This document shows positions 41,924 through 50,350 of a stretch of 50,428 nucleotides of DNA, in pieces. This DNA comes from Pseudooceanicola sp. HF7 (lineage in GTDB: Bacteria > Pseudomonadota > Alphaproteobacteria > Rhodobacterales > Rhodobacteraceae). A program made the position numbers and the translations under genes. How positions within the stretch are numbered: the stretch's first letter is position 1; each line of letters opens with the position of its first letter. The stretch spans positions 1 to 50,428 of the forward strand of contig NZ_JAATOW010000033.1 in the NCBI RefSeq assembly GCF_011806405.1, written 5' to 3'. Below the pieces are notes generated by a model. That model was not told the origin of the DNA and ran no database searches. It saw only the letters and a program-made list of their open reading frames with translations.

Positions 41924-43105
41924 TCAGGCCGCGCCGGCCAGAAGGCTGCGGCTCAGCGTTCCCATGCGGGACAGGGCTTCGCGCAGGTCCGCATCGGGCA
42001 CGGTCAGCGCCACGCGGACAAGGTTCAGCCCCTCGTTTCCGAAGGAAGAGCCGGGCATGACCGCCACGCCGTGCTCTTCGATCAGGCGGGTGGCGAAGGC
42101 ATCGCCGTCCAGCCCGGTCCCAGAGACATCGATCATGATGAACATGCCCCCCGCCGGCAGACGAGAGGACAGGCCCGGCACCTGTTGCACCAGCCCGTGC
42201 ACCAGAGCAGCGCGGCGGCCAAGGGCCTCTCTCAGCAGGGCGGCGGTGGGGTAGTTCCCGCGCAGGGCGGCCTCGGTCATGTCGGCGATGAAGGGCTGGT
42301 TGCCGAAGAGCATGGTTTCCGAGATCGGCAGCAGGCGGCGCGTGAACTCTGCCGGGCCGATGGCCCAACCGCTGCGGAACCCGGTCGCCGCGTGGCTCTT
42401 GGAGATCGAGGAGACCACGATCGTGCGTTCCCGCAGCGCCTCGATCTCCAGCGGAGAGGCAAAGCTGCCGTCAAAGATCAGCGCCTCGTAAACCTCGTCG
42501 CAGACGATCCAGAGATCATGCGCGATGCAGAGCTCGCCCAGGGCCAGCAGCGTGTCACGGGTCAGCACCGCGCCTGTGGGGTTATGCGGGGTGTTCAGCA
42601 GCAGCACCCGGCTCTCCGGGGTGATCGCGGAGGCCAGGTCCGCGGGCTGCAGTTCAAAGTCGTGCTCCATATGCAGGGGCACGGGCTGCACATGGGCGCC
42701 GCTGGCCTGCACGACGCCTTCATAGGTCGCGTAATAGGGATCGCCGATCAGCACGCCGTCCCCGTCGCTGGTGAGGGCGGTGAAGACGGCATAAAGCGCG
42801 GTCTGGGTGCCGGGGAAACACAGCACGTTTTCCGGCCCAATGTCGGGCATGCGGGGGCGGTAGGTCTCCACCAGCGCATCGACCAGCCCGGCCTCACCCC
42901 GGCCATTGGAATAGCGCGTCCGGCCTGAACGCAGGGCGGTCACGCATTCCTCGATCAGGGCGGGGTCGGGGGTGATGTCCGGTTCGCCGATGGTCAGCTC
43001 GATGACCTCTTCGCCCTTTGCCATGCGGGCGCGGGCCGCGTTGTGGATAGCCCACTTGTCGCCGCCCAGGTCCTTGAGGCGGTCGGTGATGGCAGCGTAG
43101 CGCAT
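41924..43105 (-). CDS. Class I/II pyridoxal-phosphate aminotransferase
   Basis: A 393-residue fold-type I aminotransferase of the aspartate-aminotransferase-like group. Motifs are LLLNTPHNPTGAVL, WIVCDEVYEAL, SSISKSHAATGFRSGWAIGP with the PLP-binding Lys, and LNLVRVALTVPD with the carboxylate-binding Arg. ATG 43105 gives the normal N terminus, with AAAGGA upstream. It lies beside a TetR gene and a divergent amino-acid ABC transporter, so it probably deaminates the imported amino acid. Specificity is unknown. Confidence 0.9.
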   Translation of the reverse strand: MRYAAITDRLKDLGGDKWAIHNAARARMAKGEEVIELTIGEPDITPDPALIEECVTALRSGRTRYSNGRGEAGLVDALVETYRPRMPDIGPENVLCFPGTQTALYAVFTALTSDGDGVLIGDPYYATYEGVVQASGAHVQPVPLHMEHDFELQPADLASAITPESRVLLLNTPHNPTGAVLTRDTLLALGELCIAHDLWIVCDEVYEALIFDGSFASPLEIEALRERTIVVSSISKSHAATGFRSGWAIGPAEFTRRLLPISETMLFGNQPFIADMTEAALRGNYPTAALLREALGRRAALVHGLVQQVPGLSSRLPAGGMFIMIDVSGTGLDGDAFATRLIEEHGVAVMPGSSFGNEGLNLVRVALTVPDADLREALSRMGTLSRSLLAGAA

Positions 43106-43127
43106 TGGGGGTCCTTTCAGTTTGTCT

Positions 43128-43787
43128 TCAGGTCGGCGCCAGCGCGGGCAGGTGGCGCAGCAGGGTCTGGTCAGGCAGACGCAGCAGGCCTTCGGCCGCG
43201 GCAAGCACGATACGGGGCAGGCGGGCCGGGTCATACAGCCCATGCCCAAGAGAGCCTTCGATCCACAGGCCGTCGATCAGCCCGTTCATGGCGATGGCCA
43301 GCCCCTGGCAGGTGGCCGGATCGGCGGGGCGTCCATGGGCGGCCAGCACGGGATGGATCAGCCGTTCCAGCGCCTCCAGGAACTCGCGGTAGCCATCGCG
43401 GTGGATCGTGGAATAGCCGGGTTCGCTTTCGACCCGGCCGATGAAGGTGGCCCAGAGAGAAACATGGCGCACCGATAGGCTGGGCGTCATGACATTGGCG
43501 CCGATGAAGCGGGCCAGTGCCTCGTCCGGGTCCTGGCTAGCATCACGCGCGGCCTCTTCGGCGCGGTCGGTGAGCTGCTCCATCAGGTAGGCATAGGCGG
43601 CGCGGACCATCTCGTCCTTGCTGCCGAAGTAATGGCGGATCAGCCCCGGCGTCACACCGGCGCGATCGGCGATTCGGCGCGCGCTGGCGCCGTTCAGCCC
43701 GTGTTCGCCAATGCAATCCAGCGTCGCCTCAAGCAATCCGTGGCGGCGGTCATCCTTGGCAAGCCTGCGAAATGTCTTGCGTGTCAT
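43128..43787 (-). CDS. TetR-family regulator (BetI-like)
   Basis: A 219-residue TetR protein. It has the DNA-binding domain LLEATLDCIGEHGLNGASAR, RIADRAGVTPGLIRHYFGSK, and a C-terminal ligand domain resembling BetI-type regulators. ATG 43787 begins MTRKTFRRLAKDDRR. It is followed closely by the aminotransferase on the same strand and is divergent from the ABC operon. A 20-bp palindrome at 43930-43949, repeated at 48338-48357, is the probable target. It therefore likely controls both the transporter and the distant dehydrogenase gene. Confidence 0.92.
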   Translation of the reverse strand: MTRKTFRRLAKDDRRHGLLEATLDCIGEHGLNGASARRIADRAGVTPGLIRHYFGSKDEMVRAAYAYLMEQLTDRAEEAARDASQDPDEALARFIGANVMTPSLSVRHVSLWATFIGRVESEPGYSTIHRDGYREFLEALERLIHPVLAAHGRPADPATCQGLAIAMNGLIDGLWIEGSLGHGLYDPARLPRIVLAAAEGLLRLPDQTLLRHLPALAPT

Positions 43788-43929
43788 CTGGGCATCTCCC
43801 CCTTGGGTGGCGCCATGGAACAAGGGCGGCGGCGCGCTGTCTGTGCGTCTGTCATGTGGCACATCACGGCGTCTCCTTCCCGTGGTGAAAGATGTTTTCC
43901 CCCGGGCTGTTGGATTCTTGTCGGCCCGC

Positions 43930-43949
43930 TGTTATACAGTCGTGCAACA
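43930..43949. promoter_or_regulatory. Shared TetR operator, site A
   Basis: TGTTATACAGTCGTGCAACA is an imperfect palindrome before the ABC operon. Its reverse complement matches the site at 48338-48357 in 16 of 20 positions by eye. Symmetric ends TGTT/AACA fit a TetR site. Confidence 0.65.
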
Positions 43950-44007
43950 GTCGGAAAAAAGCAAGGGGCGGCCGACCCATTCTTCGCCGCACGTGCAAGG
44001 AGACAGA

Positions 44008-44775
44008 ATGACCGAACAACCGGCAATCCGCGTCAAGGGACTGCGCAAGCGGTTCAACAGGCTCGAGGTTCTCAAGGGGATCGACCTGGAGGCCCGCCCC
44101 GGTGACGTCGTCGCGGTGATTGGTGGATCGGGGTCAGGCAAATCGACCATGCTGCGCTGCATCAACCTGCTTGAGATCCCCTCGGCCGGGACCATCAGCA
44201 TCCAGGGCGAAGCCTATGCGATGCGCGAAACCCGCCAGGGGCTGCAACCGGCAGACCGCCGCCAGGTCCAGCGCATCCGCGCCCAGCTGGGCATGGTGTT
44301 CCAGTCCTTCAACCTCTGGCCGCATCGCACCGTTCTGGGCAACGTGACAGAGGTGCCCGTGCACGTCCTGGGCGTGCCCCGGGACGAGGCAGAGGCCCGC
44401 GCCCGCGAGGTGCTGGACCGCGTCGGGCTGGGGGCCAAGCTGGATGCCTGGCCCGCGCAGCTCTCCGGTGGGCAGCAACAGCGCGCCGCCATCGCCCGCG
44501 TGCTGGCGGTCGATCCGCTGGCGATGCTCTTTGACGAACCGACCTCTGCGCTTGATCCGGAACTGGTGGGCGAAGTCCTGTCGGTCATCCGCGACCTGGC
44601 GCAGGAAAAGCGCACCATGATCCTGGTCACCCACGAAATGGCCTTTGCCCGCGACGTGGCGACCCACGTGGTCTTCCTGCGTGAAGGCCGGATCGAAGAA
44701 CAGGGGCCGCCCGACCAGATCTTCGGCGCGCCCAAGTCGCCCCATCTTCAGCAATTCATCAGCTCGGTCGCCTGA
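44008..44775 (+). CDS. Polar amino-acid ABC transporter ATP-binding protein
   Basis: A 255-residue ATPase of the HisP/GlnQ group. Walker A GGSGSGKST, Q-loop MVFQSFNLWPH, signature LSGGQQQRAAIARVLA, Walker B AMLFDEPTSALDPE and switch LVTHEMAFARD are all intact. ATG 44008 follows AAGGAG. It is the first gene of the ABC operon. A GAAA-tetraloop hairpin (44792-44809) lies between it and the binding-protein gene. It energises import by the two permeases encoded downstream. Confidence 0.95.
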   Translation: MTEQPAIRVKGLRKRFNRLEVLKGIDLEARPGDVVAVIGGSGSGKSTMLRCINLLEIPSAGTISIQGEAYAMRETRQGLQPADRRQVQRIRAQLGMVFQSFNLWPHRTVLGNVTEVPVHVLGVPRDEAEARAREVLDRVGLGAKLDAWPAQLSGGQQQRAAIARVLAVDPLAMLFDEPTSALDPELVGEVLSVIRDLAQEKRTMILVTHEMAFARDVATHVVFLREGRIEEQGPPDQIFGAPKSPHLQQFISSVA

Positions 44776-44838
44776 GGCCGCGCTCAACCACGGGGCCGGA
44801 AACGGCCCCCATAAAAGACCCCAACAGAAAGACCCAAC

Positions 44839-45615
44839 ATGATCAGATCCCTTGTCGTCTCGCTTGCAGCCGCCACCGCCCTTGCCGCGCCGGCCATGGC
44901 CGAAACCTACAAGATCGGCATCTCGGCAGAGCCCTATCCGCCGTTCTACACCCCGGATTCGGAAGGCAACTGGAGCGGCTGGGAAATCGACTTCATCGAC
45001 GAGCTCTGCGGCCGGATCGAAGCCGATTGCGTGCTGGCGCCTGTTGCCTGGGAAGGGATCATTCCCGCGCTGAAGACCGGCAAGATCGACATGATCATCG
45101 GCTCCATGTCCATTACCGAGGAACGGGCCAAGCAGATCAACTTCTCCGACAAGTACTACGATGCACCCACCGGCATCGTGGCGCTGAAATCCTCTGACGT
45201 GCAGCCCACGCCGGAAGGCGTCAAGGGGGCCTACCTGGGCGCGCAATCCGGCACCATCCAGGAAAAGTACACCCAGGCCTATTACGCCGACACCGCGGCG
45301 GATGTGCGCATCTACCAGACCGTGGATGAAGAGCTGCAGGATCTCATGTCGGGCCGGATCGATGCCGTCGTGGGCGATTCCCTGGCCATGGTACCCTTCA
45401 CCGAAACAGAGGCCGGCAAGGCCTGCTGCGAATACCGCGGCGCGGTCCAGGCCGATCCCGATATCCTGGGTCATGGCATCGCCGTCGGCCTGCGCAAGGA
45501 CGACACCGCGCTTCTGGAGCGGGTCAACACCGCCATCGCGGCGATCCGCGAAGACGGCACCTACGAAGAGCTGGCCAAGCCCTACTTCGGTGAGCTCGAC
45601 ATCTACGGCGAATAA
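44839..45615 (+). CDS. ABC transporter periplasmic amino-acid-binding protein
   Basis: A 258-residue family 3 solute-binding protein. A signal peptide (MIRSLVVSLAAATALAAPAMA) precedes ETYKIGISAEPYPPFYTPDS. The ligand-site segments WSGWEIDFIDELC, DMIIGSMSITEERAKQINFS and LGAQSGTIQEKY follow. It resembles receptors for basic amino acids and opines. The exact ligand is unknown. A strong hairpin follows its stop codon. Confidence 0.93.
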   Translation: MIRSLVVSLAAATALAAPAMAETYKIGISAEPYPPFYTPDSEGNWSGWEIDFIDELCGRIEADCVLAPVAWEGIIPALKTGKIDMIIGSMSITEERAKQINFSDKYYDAPTGIVALKSSDVQPTPEGVKGAYLGAQSGTIQEKYTQAYYADTAADVRIYQTVDEELQDLMSGRIDAVVGDSLAMVPFTETEAGKACCEYRGAVQADPDILGHGIAVGLRKDDTALLERVNTAIAAIREDGTYEELAKPYFGELDIYGE

Positions 45616-45623
45616 GCCTCTCT

Positions 45624-45647
45624 GCCGGATCCCCACCGGGGTCCGGC
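45624..45647 (+). other. Stem-loop after the ABC binding-protein gene
   Basis: GCCGGATCCCC (45624-45634) pairs with GGGGTCCGGC (45638-45647) around an ACC loop. It lies nine bases after the binding-protein stop and before the first permease. It probably protects or separates the binding-protein mRNA. Confidence 0.72.
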
Positions 45648-45672
45648 CCTTCCCCTAAGGACGTTATCCCCC

Positions 45673-46392
45673 ATGTTCGACGCAATCGACCTGAGCCTGC
45701 TGGCGCTTGACGCGCCGGGGTGGGGCGGGGCCCTGCTGAAAGGGTTCCTGCGCTCCGTGGAGCTCGCCGTTGGCGGCTATGCCCTGGGCATCGTCATCGG
45801 CATCTGCGGCGCCCTGGCCAAGCTGAACGGCGGGCGGGTCATCCGCGACCTGGCCGAGGTCTATACCATGATCATCCGCGCGGTGCCGGAACTGGTGCTG
45901 ATGCTGCTGTTCTACTATGTCGGCACGGACCTGGCGAACCGCGGGATGCAGGCGCTTGGCTATTCGGGCTTTGACATCGACGGGCTGACCGCCGGGATCC
46001 TGGTGATCGGTCTGGTGCAGGGCGGCTACGCGACAGAGGTGCTTCGCGGCGCCATCAAGGCCATTCCGCGCGGCCAGATCGAGGCCGCCCAGGCCTTTGG
46101 TATGTCGCCCTTCAAGGTGCTCACGCGCGTCACGCTGCCGGCCATGACGCCCCATGCGCTGCCCGGCATGGCGAACCTGTGGATGATCGCCACCAAGGAT
46201 ACCGCGCTGCTGGCCGTCATCGGCTTTTCCGAACTTACGCTTGCCACCCGGCAGGCGGCGGCGGCAACGCGCGAATACTTCCTGTTCTTCTTCGCGGCAG
46301 GGGCGCTTTACCTGACGCTCACGCTGGTCTCCAACGCCGGTCTGCGCTGGTTCGAGAAACGGGCCCGTCGCGGTCTGACCGCAGCAAGCTGA
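45673..46392 (+). CDS. ABC transporter permease (HisQ type)
   Basis: A 239-residue inner-membrane permease with about five hydrophobic segments. The EAA loop with which the ATPase docks reads IEAAQAFGMSPFKVLTRVTL. Earlier, RAVPELVLMLLFYYVG fits HisQ-type proteins. It pairs with the next permease to form the channel. The two genes are nine bases apart. Confidence 0.92.
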   Translation: MFDAIDLSLLALDAPGWGGALLKGFLRSVELAVGGYALGIVIGICGALAKLNGGRVIRDLAEVYTMIIRAVPELVLMLLFYYVGTDLANRGMQALGYSGFDIDGLTAGILVIGLVQGGYATEVLRGAIKAIPRGQIEAAQAFGMSPFKVLTRVTLPAMTPHALPGMANLWMIATKDTALLAVIGFSELTLATRQAAAATREYFLFFFAAGALYLTLTLVSNAGLRWFEKRARRGLTAAS

Positions 46393-46401
46393 GGAGCCGA
46401 C

Positions 46402-47232
46402 ATGCCTGACATAGACATCGTGACACCGCTGCGCCCCGCCTCCCTTTCCCGCATGGGCCGCAGCCTGACCGCCTTTTTCCTGCCGCACCGCATCATCATG
46501 GTGCTGGTGGCGCTCTTCGCGCTGGCCATGATGATCCGGACGATGGACTGGTCCTGGCTGCCCGCCTACATGCCCCGCCTCTGGGAGGGGCTGGGGATCA
46601 CGATGCTGATGCTTGTCGTCAGCGTCGTGCTGGGCTTCATCCTGGCGCTGCCGCTGGCCATCGCCCAGGTGGTCGGCCCGCTGCCGCTGCGCTGGCTGGC
46701 GCTGTCCTTCTGCACGGTGATCCGGGGCACGCCGCTTCTGTTGCAGATGTGGCTGTTCTACTTCGGTCTCGGCTCGCTTCTGGGCCAGTTCCCAGAGATC
46801 CGCGAGACCTGGGCCTGGCCCTACCTGCGCCAGGCCTGGCCCTACGGGTTGTTCTCGCTCACCATATCCTTCGCGGCCTACCAGGGTGAGATCATGCGCG
46901 GCGCCTTCACGGGCGTCCCGAAAGGAGAGCTGGAGGCGGCGCGCGCCTTCGGCATGTCCCGGGCCAAGACCTTTCGCCGGGTCTGGTTTCCGCGTGCCGT
47001 GCACCGTGCCCTGCCGACCCTGGGCGGAGAAATCATCCTGCAACTGAAGGCCACGCCGCTGGTGGCCACCATCACGGTGACGGATCTTTACGCGGTGATC
47101 ACGAAGGTCCGCCAGGATACCTTCCTGACCTATGAACCGCTGCTCTTTCTGGTCGCGGTCTACCTTTGCCTCTCCGGCGTGCTGACGGTCCTGCTGCGCT
47201 GGATGGAAAGCCGGGTGCCCGACGCAAGGTGA
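46402..47232 (+). CDS. ABC transporter permease (HisM type)
   Basis: A 276-residue permease. The EAA loop reads LEAARAFGMSRAKTFRRVWF, and FCTVIRGTPLLLQMWLFYFG is typical of polar amino-acid uptake permeases. The N-terminal extension of about 25 residues is hydrophilic. It is the last gene of the operon and ends at a bidirectional terminator. Confidence 0.92.
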   Translation: MPDIDIVTPLRPASLSRMGRSLTAFFLPHRIIMVLVALFALAMMIRTMDWSWLPAYMPRLWEGLGITMLMLVVSVVLGFILALPLAIAQVVGPLPLRWLALSFCTVIRGTPLLLQMWLFYFGLGSLLGQFPEIRETWAWPYLRQAWPYGLFSLTISFAAYQGEIMRGAFTGVPKGELEAARAFGMSRAKTFRRVWFPRAVHRALPTLGGEIILQLKATPLVATITVTDLYAVITKVRQDTFLTYEPLLFLVAVYLCLSGVLTVLLRWMESRVPDAR

Positions 47233-47274
47233 TCCGGTGATCCCCAGTTCGGGGTCTTCCGCCCCTGAAACGCG

Positions 47275-47309
47275 AAACGGCGCCACCCCGGCCAGGGTGG
47301 CGCCGTTTT
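47275..47309. terminator. Bidirectional intrinsic terminator
   Basis: AAACGGCGCCACCC (47275-47288) pairs with GGGTGGCGCCGTTT (47295-47308), followed by a further T. The left arm begins AAA and the right arm ends TTTT. It can stop both the ABC operon and the convergent dehydrogenase gene. Confidence 0.9.
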
Positions 47310-47328
47310 GCTTTCTCGCAGTCGGGTG

Positions 47329-48285
47329 TCAGTACCCGCGGGCGCGGTCGATGCCATAGGCCAGCGGCGCGCCATCGCGCAGCGCGCGGGCGGTCTCGAT
47401 CACCTGGGTCGCGACCACATCGGGCAGGGTATCGCTGGCCACATGGGGCGTGATGCGCAGGCGGGCGTCGGCCCAGTAAGTGTGATCGGCGGGCAGGGGC
47501 TCCTGGCGGAAGACATCCAGCGTCGCCCCGGCCAGCTGGCCGCTGTCCAACGCCGCCATCAGGTCGCCCTCCACCAGGTGTTCGCCGCGCCCGATCTGGA
47601 TCAGCCGCGCGCCCGGGGCCAGGCAGGCGAAGAGATCGGCGTTCAGCACGTTCTCCGTTGCGGCGGTCAGCGGCAGCACGTTGATCAGATAGGCCGCTCC
47701 GCGTGCCGCATCCTGCATCCCGGTCGCCCCGGTCCTGTAAGAGACCCCCTCCAGCGGGGCTTCGGGTGTGCTGCGGCAGGCGACATGGGTGTCAAAGCCA
47801 AGCGCGGACAGCCCCTTGGCCACAGCGCGCCCCATGGTGCCATGTCCCAGCACCGCCACCTTGACCGAGGCCGGCGCGCGCATGGGGGCCGGATCCCAGC
47901 GGGCGGCGCGCTGGTCGGCGGCCATGTCATCGAAGCCGCGTTCATCGCGCAGCACCTCGTGAAGCGCAAAGCCCGCCATCAGGTCGGCCTGGTGGGGATC
48001 GCGGACACGGGCGATGGCGGCGCCCTCGGGCAGGCCGGGATGGCCAAGCAGCGCATCGACCCCGGCCCCGATGGACATCGCCAGCCGCAGGTTAGGGTAG
48101 GGGGCAAAGGCCTGCGGGCCCGGCACCCAGCACAGCGCAAAGGCGATCTGGTCCGGGTCCTGCACGGCCTCTGGCTGGTGCAGGATCACATCCGTCCCGG
48201 CCGCGCGCAGGGCCGCGCCGTAGATCGCGTCCAGGTCATGGCTGTCGCTCAGGTAGACGCCGTGGATCGGTGTTGGCTGTGACAT
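47329..48285 (-). CDS. D-2-hydroxyacid dehydrogenase (glyoxylate/hydroxypyruvate reductase A type)
   Basis: A 318-residue NAD(P)-dependent D-2-hydroxyacid dehydrogenase like GhrA. Motifs are VAVLGHGTMGRAVAKGLSAL for the nucleotide, LPLTAATENVLN near the catalytic Arg, LDVFRQEPLPADH with the Glu, and LRITPHVASDTL with the catalytic His. It would interconvert a 2-oxo acid and its D-hydroxy acid, for example the oxo acid made by the linked aminotransferase. A TetR-type palindrome at 48338-48357, shared with the ABC operon, lies before the gene. Confidence 0.9.
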   Translation of the reverse strand: MSQPTPIHGVYLSDSHDLDAIYGAALRAAGTDVILHQPEAVQDPDQIAFALCWVPGPQAFAPYPNLRLAMSIGAGVDALLGHPGLPEGAAIARVRDPHQADLMAGFALHEVLRDERGFDDMAADQRAARWDPAPMRAPASVKVAVLGHGTMGRAVAKGLSALGFDTHVACRSTPEAPLEGVSYRTGATGMQDAARGAAYLINVLPLTAATENVLNADLFACLAPGARLIQIGRGEHLVEGDLMAALDSGQLAGATLDVFRQEPLPADHTYWADARLRITPHVASDTLPDVVATQVIETARALRDGAPLAYGIDRARGY

Positions 48286-48337
48286 GCGGGGTCCTTCGTC
48301 TGGGGATGGCCCGGGGCGGGGCTCCGGGAAAACTGAC

Positions 48338-48357
48338 TGTTACACAATCGTATAACA
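48338..48357. promoter_or_regulatory. Shared TetR operator, site B
   Basis: TGTTACACAATCGTATAACA has half-sites TGTTACACAA and TGTTATACGA (reverse complement), matching at 8 of 10 positions. It matches site A at 43930-43949. It lies about 50 bases upstream of the hydroxyacid dehydrogenase start. Confidence 0.68.
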
Positions 48358-48465
48358 AATGTCGGACCGAATGCAAAAGCCCTTGGGGTGCTCCGCCGCA
48401 GGATTGGGCCGCGCCGCGCCTTGGCGCAGGTGGCTTGGAGTGAGCGGGGCAGGGGGGTGCAGCAA

Positions 48466-48501
48466 AGCGCGCGCAGGCTGTCGACCTGCGCGCGCTCTTT
48501 T
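48466..48501 (-). terminator. Terminator-like hairpin after the HAD gene
   Basis: AGCGCGCGCAGG (48466-48477) pairs perfectly with CCTGCGCGCGCT (48485-48496), with a seven-base loop. It lies just downstream of the HAD-phosphatase stop on the minus strand. Short T-runs flank it, so it probably ends that transcript. Confidence 0.7.
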
Positions 48502-48559
48502 GGCTCATCAAGTCCGGCTTGCAGGGGCCCCTCCTGCGGGGCCGCCCTGCGCCGTCAGC

Positions 48560-49549
48560 TCAATGACCGGGGTAGATGCGGGCCCAGTCCCGGGCCATGT
48601 CCACGATCGTCCAGCCCCGATCCGGGCCCTCGTCCAGCCCACGGTCGAGCGTGCCGATAAAGCCCTCGCGGTCATAGGCATACTCGCGCTCCGCATCGGT
48701 GTGATGCACGATCAGGCCAAAGCCGGGGCCCTCTCCGGCGGTGGTATAGTCGATCATGGCGAAATCCCCGTCAGAGTTTCCGGCGGCGAAGATCGGCTTC
48801 TGTCCGATGTGGCGCATGATGCCCACGGGCTTGCCTTCCTTGTCGTCCAGGAAGGTCATGCCCCCGCCCTTGGTGAACGTCGGCACCCCGTCGATCACCT
48901 CGTAGCTGACCCGCCCTTCAGAGCCGACGACCTGCCAGGGCGGAATGCCATAGGCGTCATCGGCAATGGCGCGGATGAAGTCGATGCCGCCACCGGACAC
49001 GATGTAGGTCGCGAAATCCTCGTCCCGCAGGTAGCTCAGCAGCTCCAGCATCGGCTGGAAGGTCATGCCGGCATAGGGCAGCCCCGTCGCGGGATGCTCC
49101 GCAGTGGTCAGCCATTCGTAGGCGCTGGTCTTGAAGGCCTCCGGCGTGGTGTCGGCGTGAGAGACATCCAGGATCTCAAGCAGCCCCTCCTCCCCGCCGG
49201 CCATGACCACCGCCATGTCGCCCTCATTGGCGGCCTTCAGCACGTCCGAGCTCAGGACGGAGGGATCCTCGGCCGCCATCCGGCGCAGCACCTCCATGGC
49301 ATAGAGAAGCTGGAAATAGATCGGCTGCTCTGTCCAGAGCGTGCCGTCGTTGTCGAAGGTGGCAATGCGATCCTTCACCGGCACGAAATCGGCCGAGTCC
49401 GGATCGGTCACGCTGTCCACGAAGGCGATGATGCTGTCCTTGGCCGCGCCCTCGTTCCAGGAGGGCAGCGGATCGGCCAGCAGCGCAGCCGGAACGGATG
49501 TCAGGGCCACCAGGGCCAGGGGAAGGGAAATACGCAAGGGGGCCTCCAT
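48560..49549 (-). CDS. Exported HAD-superfamily phosphatase
   Basis: A 329-residue HAD hydrolase with a signal peptide (LRISLPLALVALTSVPAALLA). The catalytic motif I reads IATFDNDGTLW, motif II includes TYIVSGGGIDF, and motif III reads FAAGNSDGDFAMIDY. It is therefore a periplasmic phosphoserine-phosphatase-like enzyme. ATG 49549 is used; the in-frame TTG just before it is less likely. An arylsulfatase remnant lies immediately upstream on the same strand, and such pairs could serve sulfate/phosphate ester use. Its substrate is unknown. Confidence 0.85.
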   Translation of the reverse strand: MEAPLRISLPLALVALTSVPAALLADPLPSWNEGAAKDSIIAFVDSVTDPDSADFVPVKDRIATFDNDGTLWTEQPIYFQLLYAMEVLRRMAAEDPSVLSSDVLKAANEGDMAVVMAGGEEGLLEILDVSHADTTPEAFKTSAYEWLTTAEHPATGLPYAGMTFQPMLELLSYLRDEDFATYIVSGGGIDFIRAIADDAYGIPPWQVVGSEGRVSYEVIDGVPTFTKGGGMTFLDDKEGKPVGIMRHIGQKPIFAAGNSDGDFAMIDYTTAGEGPGFGLIVHHTDAEREYAYDREGFIGTLDRGLDEGPDRGWTIVDMARDWARIYPGH

Positions 49550-49609
49550 CAAACCTAGGGCAGATCAGGGAAGAACCGGCGAAACACCCGCCCGCCGGTC
49601 TGGTGCGTT

Positions 49610-49915
49610 TCAGCGGACCATGCCGCTCAGCTGGTCTTCCAGCTGCGCCTGGATCTGGTCGACCGAGAAGCTGGCCGCGCGTTGCGAGGGCTCGAATCCC
49701 TCGAAGGTGGCGAAGAAGTCTGCCGCTTCGACCTGCGCCGGCGTCAGCAGGAACACGTGGTCCAGAAGCCAATCGTAATAGGTATTGGACGTAACGTCAG
49801 CCCTTTCATGGGGATCCGCGCGCAGATCGAAGATCTTGGGGACGCGCAGCGCGGTGAAGGGGTCCGCCCAGATGTTCAGGGTGCCCGTCGCGCGCTGCTC
49901 CTGGAAGACGATCTT
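49610..49915 (-). pseudogene. Arylsulfatase C-terminal remnant
   Basis: On the minus strand 102 codons read KIVFQEQRATGTLNIWADPF, then TALRVPKIFDLRADPHERAD and VTSNTYYDWLLDHVFLLTPA, ending SGMVR and a stop. This is the C-terminal part of an arylsulfatase-type sulfatase. Just upstream an in-frame TGA (49916-49918) occupies the place of an expected Trp codon. Shortly beyond it another stop appears and homology ends. The catalytic formylglycine region is absent, so the fragment is inactive. Confidence 0.78.
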
Positions 49916-49991
49916 TCAGGTCTCCGGCGCGCCGGCCTAAGGCGTCTATGACACCTACATCGGCGCCGGCCTGACCACCCTGCCGGCCTTC

Positions 49992-50339
49992 GTGGATGTT
50001 CCCATCCATGACCGGGTCGACTGTCGCCAGCTCATGCGCCACGGACTCGCTGTCGCCAACCTGCCACCCGCCACCGCCGTCGGCTCCGTCCAAGAGCTTC
50101 TGGACCTGCCGCAAATCGTGGCGCCCCCCTGGGCGCGGGTCGATCTCAAGCTGCCGGGAAAAAGCGGCTTCGAAGCCGCGATGGTCCTGCGCAGACTCTC
50201 GCCGCGCATGCGCATCGTCCTGATGACCGGCACCGATGAGCCAGGCAACCGATCCCGCGCCCAGGCCGCCGGCGCAGACCGCTACCTGCTCAAACCCATC
50301 CGCGAGGCAGAGCTGCTGGCCACCCTCGCCCGGGCCTGA
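49992..50339 (+). CDS. Response-regulator receiver domain, N terminus uncertain
   Basis: A 115-residue (GTG start) CheY-like receiver. The phospho-acceptor Asp lies in ARVDLKLPGKSGFEAA, the conserved Thr in MRIVLMTGTDEPG, and the Lys in DRYLLKPIREAELL. The frame is open from 49941, and the segment before the GTG has no clear match. The usual acidic pair near the N terminus is not convincing (VDVPIHD). It may be a stand-alone receiver, or the tail of a larger kinase joined here by rearrangement. It meets the arylsulfatase remnant tail to tail of homology. Confidence 0.6.
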   Translation: MDVPIHDRVDCRQLMRHGLAVANLPPATAVGSVQELLDLPQIVAPPWARVDLKLPGKSGFEAAMVLRRLSPRMRIVLMTGTDEPGNRSRAQAAGADRYLLKPIREAELLATLARA

Positions 50340-50350
50340 CCCCGCCCTGC

